Positions 52,603 to 61,901 of a stretch of DNA of 64,000 nt are shown in pieces. The DNA comes from Roseibium sediminicola. Lineage in GTDB: Bacteria; Pseudomonadota; Alphaproteobacteria; Rhizobiales; Stappiaceae. The DNA lies in contig NZ_JALNMJ010000012.1 of assembly GCF_023156505.1 (NCBI RefSeq), forward strand, positions 1-64,000, given 5' to 3'. The position numbers and the translations under genes are program-made. The notes beneath the pieces are model-generated. The model worked only from the letters and a program-made list of their open reading frames with translations. It ran no database searches and had not been told where the DNA came from. The stretch's first letter is position 1; every line of letters begins with the position of its first letter.

Positions 52603-52914
52603 TTGGATATCAATCAATATTTTGGTTTACTCGGTTATTTTCTTATGGTTTTCAGCTTTGCTTTTCTGCTGGTTTGCTGCATTGCGGAGCGCCGGTTGTT
52701 GAAAAAATGGAAAGCAGAAGAAAACAAATGGGTGAAATCAGCTCTTACTAGAGTTAATGTTATAAATTTCTATTACCTTATCAAGGAAAATGCTCCGCCA
52801 AAAGAGTTTGAGGAAGAGTTTGAAAATAGTTTTAAAAAACGATATTTTTGGATTGGGTATTCATTGTGCGTTTTTGGGTTTTTAGTTCTGGTGACTTCAA
52901 GATTTCTCAGTTAA
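52603..52914 (+). CDS. Low-GC small membrane protein of unknown function
   Basis: A 103-residue protein with two predicted membrane helices (about residues 6-28 and 84-101) separated by a charged, lysine/glutamate-rich cytoplasmic-type segment. GGAGGT (52590-52595) precedes a TTG at 52603 with ideal spacing. The gene and its flanks (about 52530-53050) are far more AT-rich than everything around them, suggesting recent acquisition. No family is recognised. Confidence 0.6.
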   Translation: MDINQYFGLLGYFLMVFSFAFLLVCCIAERRLLKKWKAEENKWVKSALTRVNVINFYYLIKENAPPKEFEEEFENSFKKRYFWIGYSLCVFGFLVLVTSRFLS

Positions 52915-53063
52915 TTAGATTACTTCTTCTTGAGGGGCTGGCTTTGATGCCGGTTCCCAATTCCCGACTGTGAAAAAGCGGCGAATTCCCTAAGGTCCGA
53001 ACAAGATATCTTTTGCACCTCCTATCCGGATGATCCAATCAGGAAATTGATTGCGCAGGGACC

Positions 53064-54017
53064 CTACATCCGCGCAGCACACCCACTCAGAGCCGCGAAA
53101 TCATCATCCAGCAGATGCACCGGGATGCCGGAGACCAGCTGCTGCTGGCGGCCCTTGGCGCAGAAGGCATTGAGGAATTCAGGTTCCGACAGAAATCGCG
53201 CCAGGCTGCGGGTGACGCCTCCGGTCAGGACGATGCCGCCGAGGGACAGGAACACCAGCGCGAGATCGCCGATCACCCGGCCGAGAAACGTCACCCACTG
53301 GCGCGCGGCGGCTTCGCAGGTCTGGTCCGCGCCAGAATTGGCAAGCGCCGCAATTTCAGCGGGGCTAAGGGTGTCTGGCGCGAGGCCTTTTTCAAGGCAA
53401 TGCCATTCATAGATCTCGCGTAAGCCCCTGCCGGACAGCGCCCGTTCAATTGAGGCGCGGCCACGGTTTCGGGCGAGATATTTCCAGAGCTGCAGTTCGG
53501 TTTCGGTTTCGACGGCCAGCGTGGCATGCCCGCATTCGCCCGTGCCGACATGGAGACCGCCGCTGTTCTGGAAAAGCGCCGCCGCGTTGAAGCCGGTTCC
53601 GGCGCCGACCACCAACCGGGTCGCACCGATTGAAACAGCTTGAGCGGAGCCGTAAACGGATTTGAGCCGCTCCGGCGCCACCCGGTCGAGCGAATAGGCG
53701 AGCGCCTCGAAATCGTTGAGGAAGGTGACGTCCGCCCCGCCCAGCACCTTGCCGATGCAGGTGGCATCGAAGGTCCAGGGATGGTTGGTCATGCGGATGG
53801 CCTTGCCGTTGATCGGCGCGGCGATCGCGATCACGGCCGACCTACAGGCCGGATGGCCGGCACCGGCCAGGTAGGCGTCGATGGCTTCTTCCGGCGTGCC
53901 GAAATCCCGGTTGCGGTACCGGGCAATCGTCTCCTCGAGCACCCGCCCGTTCTCCACCAGCGCAAGCCGGGTGTTGGTGCCGCCGATATCGGCCGCAAGG
54001 CCCTGCCGTCCGCTCAT
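53064..54017 (-). CDS. glk: Glucokinase
   Basis: A 317-residue glucokinase of the Glk family, phosphorylating glucose in the cytoplasm. ATP-binding ADIGGTNTRLALVE (about residues 9-22), catalytic FLNDFEALAYSL (Asp about 98) and VVGAGTGFNAA are present. Its ATG overlaps the stop of the ABC ATPase gene (ATGA). It points to glucose or a glucoside as the imported substrate. Confidence 0.9.
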   Translation of the reverse strand: MSGRQGLAADIGGTNTRLALVENGRVLEETIARYRNRDFGTPEEAIDAYLAGAGHPACRSAVIAIAAPINGKAIRMTNHPWTFDATCIGKVLGGADVTFLNDFEALAYSLDRVAPERLKSVYGSAQAVSIGATRLVVGAGTGFNAAALFQNSGGLHVGTGECGHATLAVETETELQLWKYLARNRGRASIERALSGRGLREIYEWHCLEKGLAPDTLSPAEIAALANSGADQTCEAAARQWVTFLGRVIGDLALVFLSLGGIVLTGGVTRSLARFLSEPEFLNAFCAKGRQQQLVSGIPVHLLDDDFAALSGCAARM

Positions 54018-55141
54018 AGGCGCACTCCGGAATCCATGTCGAAATAGGAGATCTTGGAAAGATCGAAGGCAATCTCCGTCCGCTCTCCCGCTTGCACGTC
54101 AGCATCGGCGGAAAGCCGCGCAACGGCTTCCTTGCCACCCAGATTGATCACCGCATAGGTGTCGGCCCCGGCCGGTTCGACCACATCGAGCAGGCAGGAT
54201 GCGGTCTGGATGTGGCGGTTGTTGAGCGCGCCGTTCATCTGGGCTGCATCCCGCATGGCTTCCGGACGAAGGCCGACCAGGACATTTCCATGTCCGTCGG
54301 GAAGTCGTTCGGGAGGCGTGCCGTAATCGAAGAGTTCGACTGGCACGCCGTCCGCCGCCGGGATTTCGATGCGGATCCGGTCTCCGTCGCGGGCAACTTG
54401 GGCCGTCATCAGGTTCATGGACGGCGCGCCCATGAAATCGGCGACAAAGGCATTCACCGGCGTGTTGTAGATTTCCTGCGGCGTTCCGATCTGCTGGATG
54501 ACGCCGTCCTTCATCACCACGATGCGGCTGGCGAGCGTCATCGCCTCGATCTGGTCATGGGTGACATAGACGATTGAGGCACCGGTGGTCTGGTGGATGC
54601 GCTTGATTTCCGTGCGCATGGTCACGCGCAGCTTGGCGTCGAGATTGGAGAGCGGCTCGTCGAACAGGAACAGTTTCGGGTCTCGCACCAGGGCCCGCCC
54701 CATGGCGACGCGCTGGCGCTGGCCGCCGGAAAGTTCCGCCGGTTTGCGTTCCAGCAGTTGAGCGATCTTCAGGAGTTCGGCGACCTCGGCCACCTTTTGT
54801 TTCTTCTCGGCCTCCGCGACCTTCCGGACCTCCAGGCCGAAGCCGATGTTGCGCGCAACGCTCATGTTGGGAAACAGCGCGTAGGACTGGAACACCATGG
54901 CGATGTCCCGGTCGGCCGGTTCGTCATGGGTCCGGTCCTTGCCGGCAATGCCGATGGCGCCGGAGGTGATCTCCGTCAGGCCGGAAATGCAGCTGAGCAA
55001 GGTCGACTTGCCGCAGCCTGACGGGCCGACCAGAACCAGGAACTCACCCGGTTCCATGGTCAGGGTGATGTCTTTCAGGACGGCGACATCGCCGTATGTC
55101 TTGTGCAGGCTGTCGATTGTGAGAATGGAGGTCTGCTGCAT
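54014..55141 (-). CDS. Sugar ABC transporter ATP-binding protein (MalK/UgpC type)
   Basis: A 375-residue ATPase: Walker A GPSGCGKST (about 38-46), signature LSGGQRQR (about 138), Walker B LFLFDEP, and a C-terminal regulatory/TOBE domain. It energises the two permeases upstream in the operon and overlaps glk. Confidence 0.93.
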   Translation of the reverse strand: MQQTSILTIDSLHKTYGDVAVLKDITLTMEPGEFLVLVGPSGCGKSTLLSCISGLTEITSGAIGIAGKDRTHDEPADRDIAMVFQSYALFPNMSVARNIGFGLEVRKVAEAEKKQKVAEVAELLKIAQLLERKPAELSGGQRQRVAMGRALVRDPKLFLFDEPLSNLDAKLRVTMRTEIKRIHQTTGASIVYVTHDQIEAMTLASRIVVMKDGVIQQIGTPQEIYNTPVNAFVADFMGAPSMNLMTAQVARDGDRIRIEIPAADGVPVELFDYGTPPERLPDGHGNVLVGLRPEAMRDAAQMNGALNNRHIQTASCLLDVVEPAGADTYAVINLGGKEAVARLSADADVQAGERTEIAFDLSKISYFDMDSGVRL

Positions 55142-55174
55142 AACGCGACTGTTCCTTAGGTCTTCAGGAATGGC

Positions 55175-56014
55175 TCAGCCCTTGACGGAGCCGGCCACCA
55201 GTCCCGAGACGATGAATTTCTGAAAGGCGATGGCGAGGATCGCCGGAGGCAGGGTCGCGAGAACCCCGACCGACGCGATAACGCCGTAGTCGGTGACCCG
55301 GCCGGCGGAAAAATCGGCGATCGCCACGGGCAGAGTCTTGGCCGACAGGTCGTTGGTGAAGATCAGCGCATAGAAGAACTCATCCCAGGCGACCAGGAAG
55401 GACAGCATGGCGGTTGCGGCAATCGCGGGCAGCGCCAGCGGCAGAACCACTTCGCGGATCGTATAGGGCGTGCTCGCGCCTTCCATGAAGGCGGCCTGTT
55501 CCACTTCCAGCGGCAAGACGTCGATATTGGCCTTCATCAGCCAGGTCGCGAAGGGCAGCAGCATCGCCGTATAGACGATCACCAGCGTGATCGTGTGGTT
55601 GAGCATGCCGAAGGTGCTGAAAGTCGCATAAAGCGGCAGGATATAGGTGATCGGCGGCATCATGATGGTCGCCAGGAACGCGAACAGAAGCACCATCGAC
55701 GCGCGCCGCCGGGAAAAGGCATAGGCCGCCGGGATCGCCAGCAGAAGCGCGGCTGCCGTCGCTCCACCTGCCGTCAAAAGGGAGTTGCGCAGCGCGCTCA
55801 GGAAACGTTCGCCGTTGCCGCCCTCCAGGCTGAGCAGGCTGGCATAGCGGCTGAAATCGACTTGCGACGGGATCCAGCGCAGTGGAACCTCTGTCAGGTC
55901 GGTCGGAGCGCTGATGCTCATCACGACCAGCCAGAGAAGAGGCGCCAGGGTAAAGACCGCCAGCAGCGCGGCGCAGCCGTAAAGGACAAGGGTCTGGGAG
56001 AGGGACCGTCTCAT
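55175..56014 (-). CDS. Sugar ABC transporter permease (MalG type)
   Basis: A 279-residue carbohydrate permease (CUT1) with six membrane helices and the EAA loop EQAAFMEGASTPYTIREVVLP. It overlaps the MalF-type permease gene by four bases, typical of an obligate permease pair. Confidence 0.92.
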   Translation of the reverse strand: MRRSLSQTLVLYGCAALLAVFTLAPLLWLVVMSISAPTDLTEVPLRWIPSQVDFSRYASLLSLEGGNGERFLSALRNSLLTAGGATAAALLLAIPAAYAFSRRRASMVLLFAFLATIMMPPITYILPLYATFSTFGMLNHTITLVIVYTAMLLPFATWLMKANIDVLPLEVEQAAFMEGASTPYTIREVVLPLALPAIAATAMLSFLVAWDEFFYALIFTNDLSAKTLPVAIADFSAGRVTDYGVIASVGVLATLPPAILAIAFQKFIVSGLVAGSVKG

Positions 56015-56904
56015 GCCGCCGCTCCCGCTGTCTGGCGTTTCGACGCCGAATAATAAGCCAGGATCAGAACCGCGCTGATGCCTGCGACCAGCACCGCGTA
56101 GGACGCACCGCTGCCGCTCCTGAGATAGTTGAAATACTCCTGGTAGACATAGAAGCTCGCGGTCTTGGTGCTGTCGGCGGGTCCGCCGCCGGTCATGACA
56201 TAGACGATGTCGAAGACACGGAAGGCCTCGATGGTTCTCAGCACCATCACCACCATCAGCGGCCCGGCGATCCAGGGCAGCGTGATGGAGACGAAGCGTT
56301 TCCAGGGACCGGCACCTTCGACGGCGGCCGCCTTGTTGAGGTCGCCGGGCACGGTCTGCAGCGCCGCCAGCGCCACATAGGCCACCAGCGGAAAGTTCTT
56401 CCAGACATCGGCCAGGATCACCATGTTCATGGCCGTCATCGGATCGCCGATCCAGCTGCGATAGTCCGAGATCAGGCCGATCTGATAGAGCAGCGAATTC
56501 AGCGCACCATAGTCCGGATGATAGATCAGCCGCCAGGCAACGGCGTTGACGATGGTCGGCACGGCCCAGGGCAGGATGATCAGCGCCCGAAGCAGCGTCC
56601 GGCCGCGGAATTCCTGGTTCAGGAGCACCGCGACGGCGACGCCGAGAATGCCTTCAAGCCCCACCGAGACGATGGTGAAATAGAGCGTTCGATAGAGCGC
56701 TGCCTGAAAATCCGGGTCGGTCAGCGCGTAGATAAAGTTTTCCAGGCCGATGAAATGCACCGGCACCGGCAGGGCCGAGATCTTCGTGTCGGTGAAACTC
56801 AGCCACACCGTGTTGGCCAGCGGGATCAGGGTGATCAGCGCGAGCACGAGAATGGCCGGCGCCAGCAAAATCCATTTTTCTTTTGTCTGGCGTCGGCCAT
56901 GCAT
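56011..56904 (-). CDS. Sugar ABC transporter permease (MalF type)
   Basis: A 297-residue permease with six helices, NTVWLSFTD near the first periplasmic loop and the EAA motif NKAAAVEGAGPWKRF. It forms the channel with the MalG-type subunit, for the binding protein encoded 29 bases upstream. Confidence 0.92.
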   Translation of the reverse strand: MHGRRQTKEKWILLAPAILVLALITLIPLANTVWLSFTDTKISALPVPVHFIGLENFIYALTDPDFQAALYRTLYFTIVSVGLEGILGVAVAVLLNQEFRGRTLLRALIILPWAVPTIVNAVAWRLIYHPDYGALNSLLYQIGLISDYRSWIGDPMTAMNMVILADVWKNFPLVAYVALAALQTVPGDLNKAAAVEGAGPWKRFVSITLPWIAGPLMVVMVLRTIEAFRVFDIVYVMTGGGPADSTKTASFYVYQEYFNYLRSGSGASYAVLVAGISAVLILAYYSASKRQTAGAAA

Positions 56905-56933
56905 GGGTCTGTTTCCTTCAGGTCAAAGCCGGA

Positions 56934-58178
56934 TCAACGGATCCGCTTGACGCGGTCGGCGGCCGCTTCCAGCGCCTCATCCACACCGGTCTGGCCGAGC
57001 AAAACCTGGTGGATGTTCTTCTGAAGGATGTCGGAGACTTCCGTATAGGAGGGCACCAGCGGGCGCGGATACATCACCGCGATCGACTGTTTGGCCGCGG
57101 AAATCAGCTCTTCCTGACCGTCCATGACCTTCGGCTCGGAATAGGACGCCTTCCAGATCGGCAGGCTGAGCTTGGCATAATCGTCCTGGATGTCCTTCTG
57201 GGTCAGGAAGGAGATATAGGCCCAGGCTTCGTCCGCATGCGGGCTGTTGGCCGGGATGCCGAGCCCCATGGAGCCGTTGACGCTGGAGGCTGTCGACTTG
57301 CCTTCGACACCCGGCGCCGGCGCCACCTTGACCTTGCCGGCAACCTTGCTTTCCGCCGGATCGTTGGCAAGCGCGTTCATGTAGGTCCAGTTGAGCGCGA
57401 AAGCCGCCTCGCCATTGGAGAACACCCGGCGCACATCCTCTTCGAAATATTCGCGCGAGGACGGGTTGGTGAGGCCTTCATCGAGTGTCGCCTTCATGAA
57501 GGCAACCGCGTCCCTGGCGCCGCCCGCGGTAAAGGCCGGCTGGCCTTCCTCGAAGAACGCACCGTCATTGGCGGCGGTCAGGGTGGTGAAGTCGCAGATC
57601 ATGGCTTCCGACTGGGACCAGCTCCAGACCAGCGGATATTCGACAATGCCCTTGTCCTTGATCTGCTTGGCCTGGGAGACCAGTTCATTCCAGGTCTTTG
57701 GCGGTTCGGAGATGCCGGCCGCTTCCAGCATCTCGGCGTTGTAGAACAGGTATTTGGTATCGAGGATCCAGGGCATGCCGTAGCGCTTGCCGGCATATTC
57801 GACCGTGGTCCAGGCACCGTCGAACACCTTGTCGGTATAGTCGGCGGGGATGCGGTCGGTAACGTCCTGCAGGAAACCGCGTGTTGCGAATTCCGCCGGC
57901 CAGATCACGTCGAACAGGACAACGTCATAGCCATCGTCGCCCGCGCCCGCCGCCGCGATGATCTTGTCGTGCAATGCCTCGTAGGGCACGAATTCCAGAT
58001 CGACGGTGACGCCGGGATTGGCGGCCTCGAACTTGGCGGTCATCGACTTGATGTCGTCTTCGCTGTAGGCCGCCTGGCTCATGAAAAGTGCATTCAAGGT
58101 GGTGTCGGCCATTGCCGTCGAGGCCATGGCCAGGGTCGCAAAGGCGGACCCTAAAATTAGTTTTCCAAACGTCTTCAT
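56934..58178 (-). CDS. Sugar ABC transporter substrate-binding protein (family 1)
   Basis: A 414-residue periplasmic sugar receptor. The signal peptide (about residues 1-24) ends at AMA before DTT. The family 1 core with YDVVLFDVIWPAEFATRG and PFSNG/EAAFALNW-type segments is present. First gene of the leftward sugar operon; the divergent ROK gene is its likely regulator. Substrate probably a glucose-containing sugar, given glk. Confidence 0.9.
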   Translation of the reverse strand: MKTFGKLILGSAFATLAMASTAMADTTLNALFMSQAAYSEDDIKSMTAKFEAANPGVTVDLEFVPYEALHDKIIAAAGAGDDGYDVVLFDVIWPAEFATRGFLQDVTDRIPADYTDKVFDGAWTTVEYAGKRYGMPWILDTKYLFYNAEMLEAAGISEPPKTWNELVSQAKQIKDKGIVEYPLVWSWSQSEAMICDFTTLTAANDGAFFEEGQPAFTAGGARDAVAFMKATLDEGLTNPSSREYFEEDVRRVFSNGEAAFALNWTYMNALANDPAESKVAGKVKVAPAPGVEGKSTASSVNGSMGLGIPANSPHADEAWAYISFLTQKDIQDDYAKLSLPIWKASYSEPKVMDGQEELISAAKQSIAVMYPRPLVPSYTEVSDILQKNIHQVLLGQTGVDEALEAAADRVKRIR

Positions 58179-58274
58179 CTCGCCCTCCGGTTTTTCTGTA
58201 GGCAGCGCATCCTAAGCGCGGATTTTTTATTTTGTCAAATTGATAGAAAAAATAATATCTGCTGTATTGGACGA
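58179..58274. promoter_or_regulatory. Divergent sugar-operon / ROK control region
   Basis: An AT-rich inverted repeat TTATTTT (58227-58233) / AAAATAA (58249-58255) with a 15-base centre resembles operators of NagC/Mlc-type ROK repressors. A -35-like TTGTCA lies at 58232-58237. Probable target of the ROK protein. Confidence 0.5.
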
Positions 58275-59489
58275 ATGAATGACAGCTCACCGATCCCCGC
58301 CTCGTTCCGCACCAGCGGCACCAATCTCACCCGCGCCAAGACCCACAATCACCGGGTTGTGCTGGAAGTGATCCGCACAAGAGGTCCGATCGGCCGCACG
58401 GAAATATCTGAAATCACGTCGCTTTCCCGGCAAACCGTTCAGAACATCGTCGGTGAACTGGAAAGCCGCGGTGTCGTTGAGATGAAGGCCCAGAAGGCAA
58501 AGGGACGCGGCCATCCGGGCATGACCGTCCAGCTGAAGGCCGACCATGCCTTCAGCCTCGGCTTTCATGTCGACCGCTTGTCGGTCACGGCAGCCGCCTG
58601 TGACCTCAACGGTCAAATCGTCTGGCAGTCCGGCGGCAGTCTGGAGGCTGCGACGCCGGAGGCCGCCAATGACCGCATCATTGCGCTGGCGGAAGAATTC
58701 AGGATGGAAAAACCGGATCTGGCCAAGCGCCTGTTCGGCGTCGGACTGGCTGCGCCCGGCCCCTTCGATCTGGTTGATGCGCCCGAAGCCAAAACCGACG
58801 CGACGACCTTTTCCGAATTCGGGTCACCGGTCAATCTCGGCAAGCTGCAGGAAGCGCTGCGCCTGCCCGTGGTGCTGCAGAACGATGCCTCGGCCGCCGC
58901 GCTGGGCGAACATGTTTATGGCATCGGTCGCGGTTACACCAGTTTCGCCTTCATTCAGTTCGGCATGGGTCTTGGAGCAGGCCTGGTTTTGAACGGCGCG
59001 CTTTATCCGGGGGCGTCCAAGAATGCCGGTGAAATCGGTCATTTGATCATCAATCCGAACGGACCGCCTTGCAGCTGCGGCAACCGCGGCTGTCTTGAGC
59101 GCTACCTGTCGCTCAATGCGCTCTGCGAGACACTGGGTCTGGACCCGACCTCGCATGCCTCCGTCTCAAGAATCGAGGCCTTGTTCGAGGCTGGCGATCC
59201 CGAGGTGCTCGGCTGGATCGACGCGGTCGCGCCGCTGACGCGCCAGATGATCAACATGGTCGACATGATGCTGGACCCGGAAGTGATCATCCTCGGCGGC
59301 ATCATCCGGCCAGATTTCCTTCAGGCCATCCTGGACCGGGCCCAGCCCCTGCCGTGCCGTCTCGACGGCACCTCGCAAGCGGGCCGCATCCATATCGGTA
59401 CATCCGGGGCAACCGCTGTTGCTCTTGGCGCGACGGCAGCCGCTGTCGACGCACTCTATGCGCCGTCGGTGTCGCATCTGTTGTTGTAG
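58275..59489 (+). CDS. ROK-family transcriptional repressor (NagC/XylR type)
   Basis: A 404-residue regulator with winged helix-turn-helix (about residues 30-80, TEISEITSLSRQTVQNIVGELE) and a sugar-kinase-like ROK domain containing the zinc-binding CSCGNRGCLE (about residues 259-268). It is divergent from the sugar ABC operon and should release its operator on binding a sugar or sugar phosphate. It has no kinase partner in its own operon. Confidence 0.9.
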   Translation: MNDSSPIPASFRTSGTNLTRAKTHNHRVVLEVIRTRGPIGRTEISEITSLSRQTVQNIVGELESRGVVEMKAQKAKGRGHPGMTVQLKADHAFSLGFHVDRLSVTAAACDLNGQIVWQSGGSLEAATPEAANDRIIALAEEFRMEKPDLAKRLFGVGLAAPGPFDLVDAPEAKTDATTFSEFGSPVNLGKLQEALRLPVVLQNDASAAALGEHVYGIGRGYTSFAFIQFGMGLGAGLVLNGALYPGASKNAGEIGHLIINPNGPPCSCGNRGCLERYLSLNALCETLGLDPTSHASVSRIEALFEAGDPEVLGWIDAVAPLTRQMINMVDMMLDPEVIILGGIIRPDFLQAILDRAQPLPCRLDGTSQAGRIHIGTSGATAVALGATAAAVDALYAPSVSHLLL

Positions 59490-59744
59490 AGGCTGGAAGG
59501 CGACCACCCAATCAGACGCCAACAGCATTTGGCAATTGCCCGGGTATTTGAACAACACTCGGTGTCACCCCGGACAAGCGTAGCGCAGATCCGGGGCCCA
59601 CTCGCAGTGCCGCTTGCTGAAGCAGAAAGTCTGTGGATTGGCGGTTTCAGAAACTCAAAAAGAATCTCTGGAAACGAGTGGGCCCCGGATCTCCCTTCGG
59701 TCGTCCGGGGTGACACCGAATTATGAGGCCACGCAGCAAAATTC
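59490..59744. repeat. Family A inverted repeat (59561-59718)
   Basis: Perfect 16-bp arms CGGTGTCACCCCGGAC (59561-59576) and GTCCGGGGTGACACCG (59703-59718), with internal sequence closely matching the element at 9325-9475. It lies between converging genes; no gene seen. Confidence 0.8.
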
Positions 59745-60803
59745 TTACGAAAGGCCCAGCATCTGCCGGATCTGCGCCTGATCCGTCTCCGCGCCGGCGA
59801 AGTCGTCGAAAGCCTTGTCGGTGACCTCGATGATGTGGCTTTCGATGAAGGGCGCGCCTTCGGCGGCGCCCTGCTGCGGTGACTTCAGGCAGCATTCCCA
59901 TTCCAGCACCGCCCAGCTGTCGTAACCGTAATGGGCGAGCCTGGAGAAGATGCCGGAAAAATCGACCTGGCCGTCGCCGAGCGAACGAAACCGGCCGGCC
60001 CGGTGTGCCCAGCTCTGGTAGCCGGAATAGACGCCCTGGCGTCCGTCCGGATTGAACTCGGCGTCCTTCACGTGATAGGCGCAGATGCGCTCGTGATAGA
60101 TGTCGATGAAGGCCAGATAATCGAGCTGCTGCAGCAGGAAATGCGAGGGGTCGTAGTTGATCTGGCAGCGCTTGTGGCCGTCGAGCGCCTCCAGAAACAT
60201 CTCGAAGGTCACGCCGTCGAAAACATCTTCGCCCGGGTGGATCTCATAGCCGACATCGACGCCATTGTCCTCATAAACGTCCAGGATCGGTTTCCAGCGC
60301 GCGGCCAGTTCCCTGAAGGCTTCCTCGATCAGGCCCGCCGGGCGTTGCGGCCAGGGATAGAGATAGGGGAAGGCGAGCGAGCCGGTGAAGCTGACGGAGG
60401 CGGTCAGGCCGAGATTGCGGCTGGCAATCGCGGCTTTCTTCATCTGGTCGACGGCCCAGTCCTGCCGGGCTTTCGGGTTGCCGTGCACCTCCGGCGGCGC
60501 GAAGCCGTCAAAGGCCAGGTCATAGGCCGGATGCACGGCCACGAGTTGGCCCTGCAGGTGGGTGGACAGCTCGGTGATTTCCACGCCGGCATCGGAACAG
60601 ATGCCCTTGACCTCGTCGCAATAGGCCTGGCTTTCGGCGGCCTTGTTCAGATCGAACAGCCGGCCGTCGAAGGTCGGGATCTGGATCCCCTTATAGCCAA
60701 GGCCGGCCGCCCATTTGGCAATGGCGGGCAGCGAGTTGAACGGCGCCTCGTCGCCTCCGAATTGCGCCAGGAAAATTGCGGGTCCCTTGATCAGTCCGGC
60801 CAT
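59745..60803 (-). CDS. Sugar phosphate isomerase/epimerase-family TIM barrel
   Basis: A 352-residue xylose-isomerase-like TIM barrel with metal-binding EIHPGEDVFDG, INYDPSHF, YHVKDAEF and a C-terminal glutamate in EWEC. Members act on free or phosphorylated sugars, polyols or keto-sugars. AAGGAGG before the ATG at 60803 selects that start over one five codons upstream. It appears to be the last gene of a leftward operon entering from the right end of the window. Confidence 0.8.
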   Translation of the reverse strand: MAGLIKGPAIFLAQFGGDEAPFNSLPAIAKWAAGLGYKGIQIPTFDGRLFDLNKAAESQAYCDEVKGICSDAGVEITELSTHLQGQLVAVHPAYDLAFDGFAPPEVHGNPKARQDWAVDQMKKAAIASRNLGLTASVSFTGSLAFPYLYPWPQRPAGLIEEAFRELAARWKPILDVYEDNGVDVGYEIHPGEDVFDGVTFEMFLEALDGHKRCQINYDPSHFLLQQLDYLAFIDIYHERICAYHVKDAEFNPDGRQGVYSGYQSWAHRAGRFRSLGDGQVDFSGIFSRLAHYGYDSWAVLEWECCLKSPQQGAAEGAPFIESHIIEVTDKAFDDFAGAETDQAQIRQMLGLS

Positions 60804-60839
60804 GGCTTCCTCCTTCAAATGACTGCGTTGCAGCAGCTG

Positions 60840-61889
60840 TTATTTCTTCCGGGACGGGCCCTTGCGCTCGGCCGACGCCGCCCAGAGATTGATGTCCGCC
60901 TCGCGGGTGTTGGCGGCAATCTCTTCCAGTTCCGCGTCCGAAAACTCCAGATTGGCGATGGTGCCGACACAGTCCACGACCTGGCTGGCCCGGCTGGCGC
61001 CGATCAGCGCTGTCGTCACCCGGCCCTGGCGCAACACCCAGGCGAGCGCCATCTGAGCCAGCGTCTGGCCGCGCCTTTCGGCAATCGCGTTGAGCGCCCG
61101 GATCGTTGCCAGGTTTTCCTCGCTCAGGAACTGGTCCTGCAGTGACTTGCCCTGGGTGGCCCGGCTGCCCTCCGGAATGCCTTTCAGGTACTTGTTCGTC
61201 AGCATGCCCTGGGCAAGCGGCGAAAAGGCGATGGAGCCGATGCCGAGATCTTCCAGCGTGTCGAGAAGGCCATCCTCTTCCACCCAGCGGTTGATCATCG
61301 AATAGCTCGGCTGGTGAATGAGGCAGGGTGTGCCCAGCTCCTTCAGGATGGCGGCCGCTTCCCGCGTGCGTTTGGAATTATACGACGAGATGCCGACATA
61401 GAACGCCCGTCCGGAGCGCACGATGTGGTCGAGCGCCATCATGGTCTCTTCCAGCGGTGTCTCCGGATCGAAACGGTGGGAATAGAAGATGTCGACATAG
61501 TCGAGCCCCATCCGCTTCAGCGACTGGTCGCAGGATGCAATCAGGTATTTGCGGCTGCCCCATTCGCCGTAAGGCCCGGGCCACATTTCATAGCCTGCCT
61601 TCGACGAAATGATCATCTCGTCCCGGTAGGGTGCAAAATCGGTCCTGAGCAATTCACCGAACGCCGATTCCGCCGCGCCCGGTTTCGGGCCGTAATTGTT
61701 GGCAAGGTCGAAATGAGTGATGCCGAGATCGAAGGCTGTCCGGGCAATCTCCTGCTTGCGCTCATGCGGCGTGTCGTCGCCGAAATTGTGCCACAGGCCA
61801 AGCGAGATCAGGGGCAGTTTCAGCCCGGATTTGCCGCAGCGGCGGTATTCCATTTTGTCGTAGCGCGTTGCCGCGGCAGTCCAGGTCAT
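60840..61889 (-). CDS. Aldo/keto reductase, YghZ/MgrA type
   Basis: A 349-residue NADPH-dependent AKR close to L-glyceraldehyde-3-phosphate reductase. The catalytic Asp (FDLANNYG, about 60), Tyr, Lys (SSKAGYEMW, about 97) and His (YSHRFDPETP, about 138) are visible. In this cluster it may reduce a keto-sugar or aldehyde intermediate. Confidence 0.85.
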   Translation of the reverse strand: MTWTAAATRYDKMEYRRCGKSGLKLPLISLGLWHNFGDDTPHERKQEIARTAFDLGITHFDLANNYGPKPGAAESAFGELLRTDFAPYRDEMIISSKAGYEMWPGPYGEWGSRKYLIASCDQSLKRMGLDYVDIFYSHRFDPETPLEETMMALDHIVRSGRAFYVGISSYNSKRTREAAAILKELGTPCLIHQPSYSMINRWVEEDGLLDTLEDLGIGSIAFSPLAQGMLTNKYLKGIPEGSRATQGKSLQDQFLSEENLATIRALNAIAERRGQTLAQMALAWVLRQGRVTTALIGASRASQVVDCVGTIANLEFSDAELEEIAANTREADINLWAASAERKGPSRKK

Positions 61890-61901
61890 GAAAGCTCCAG
61901 G

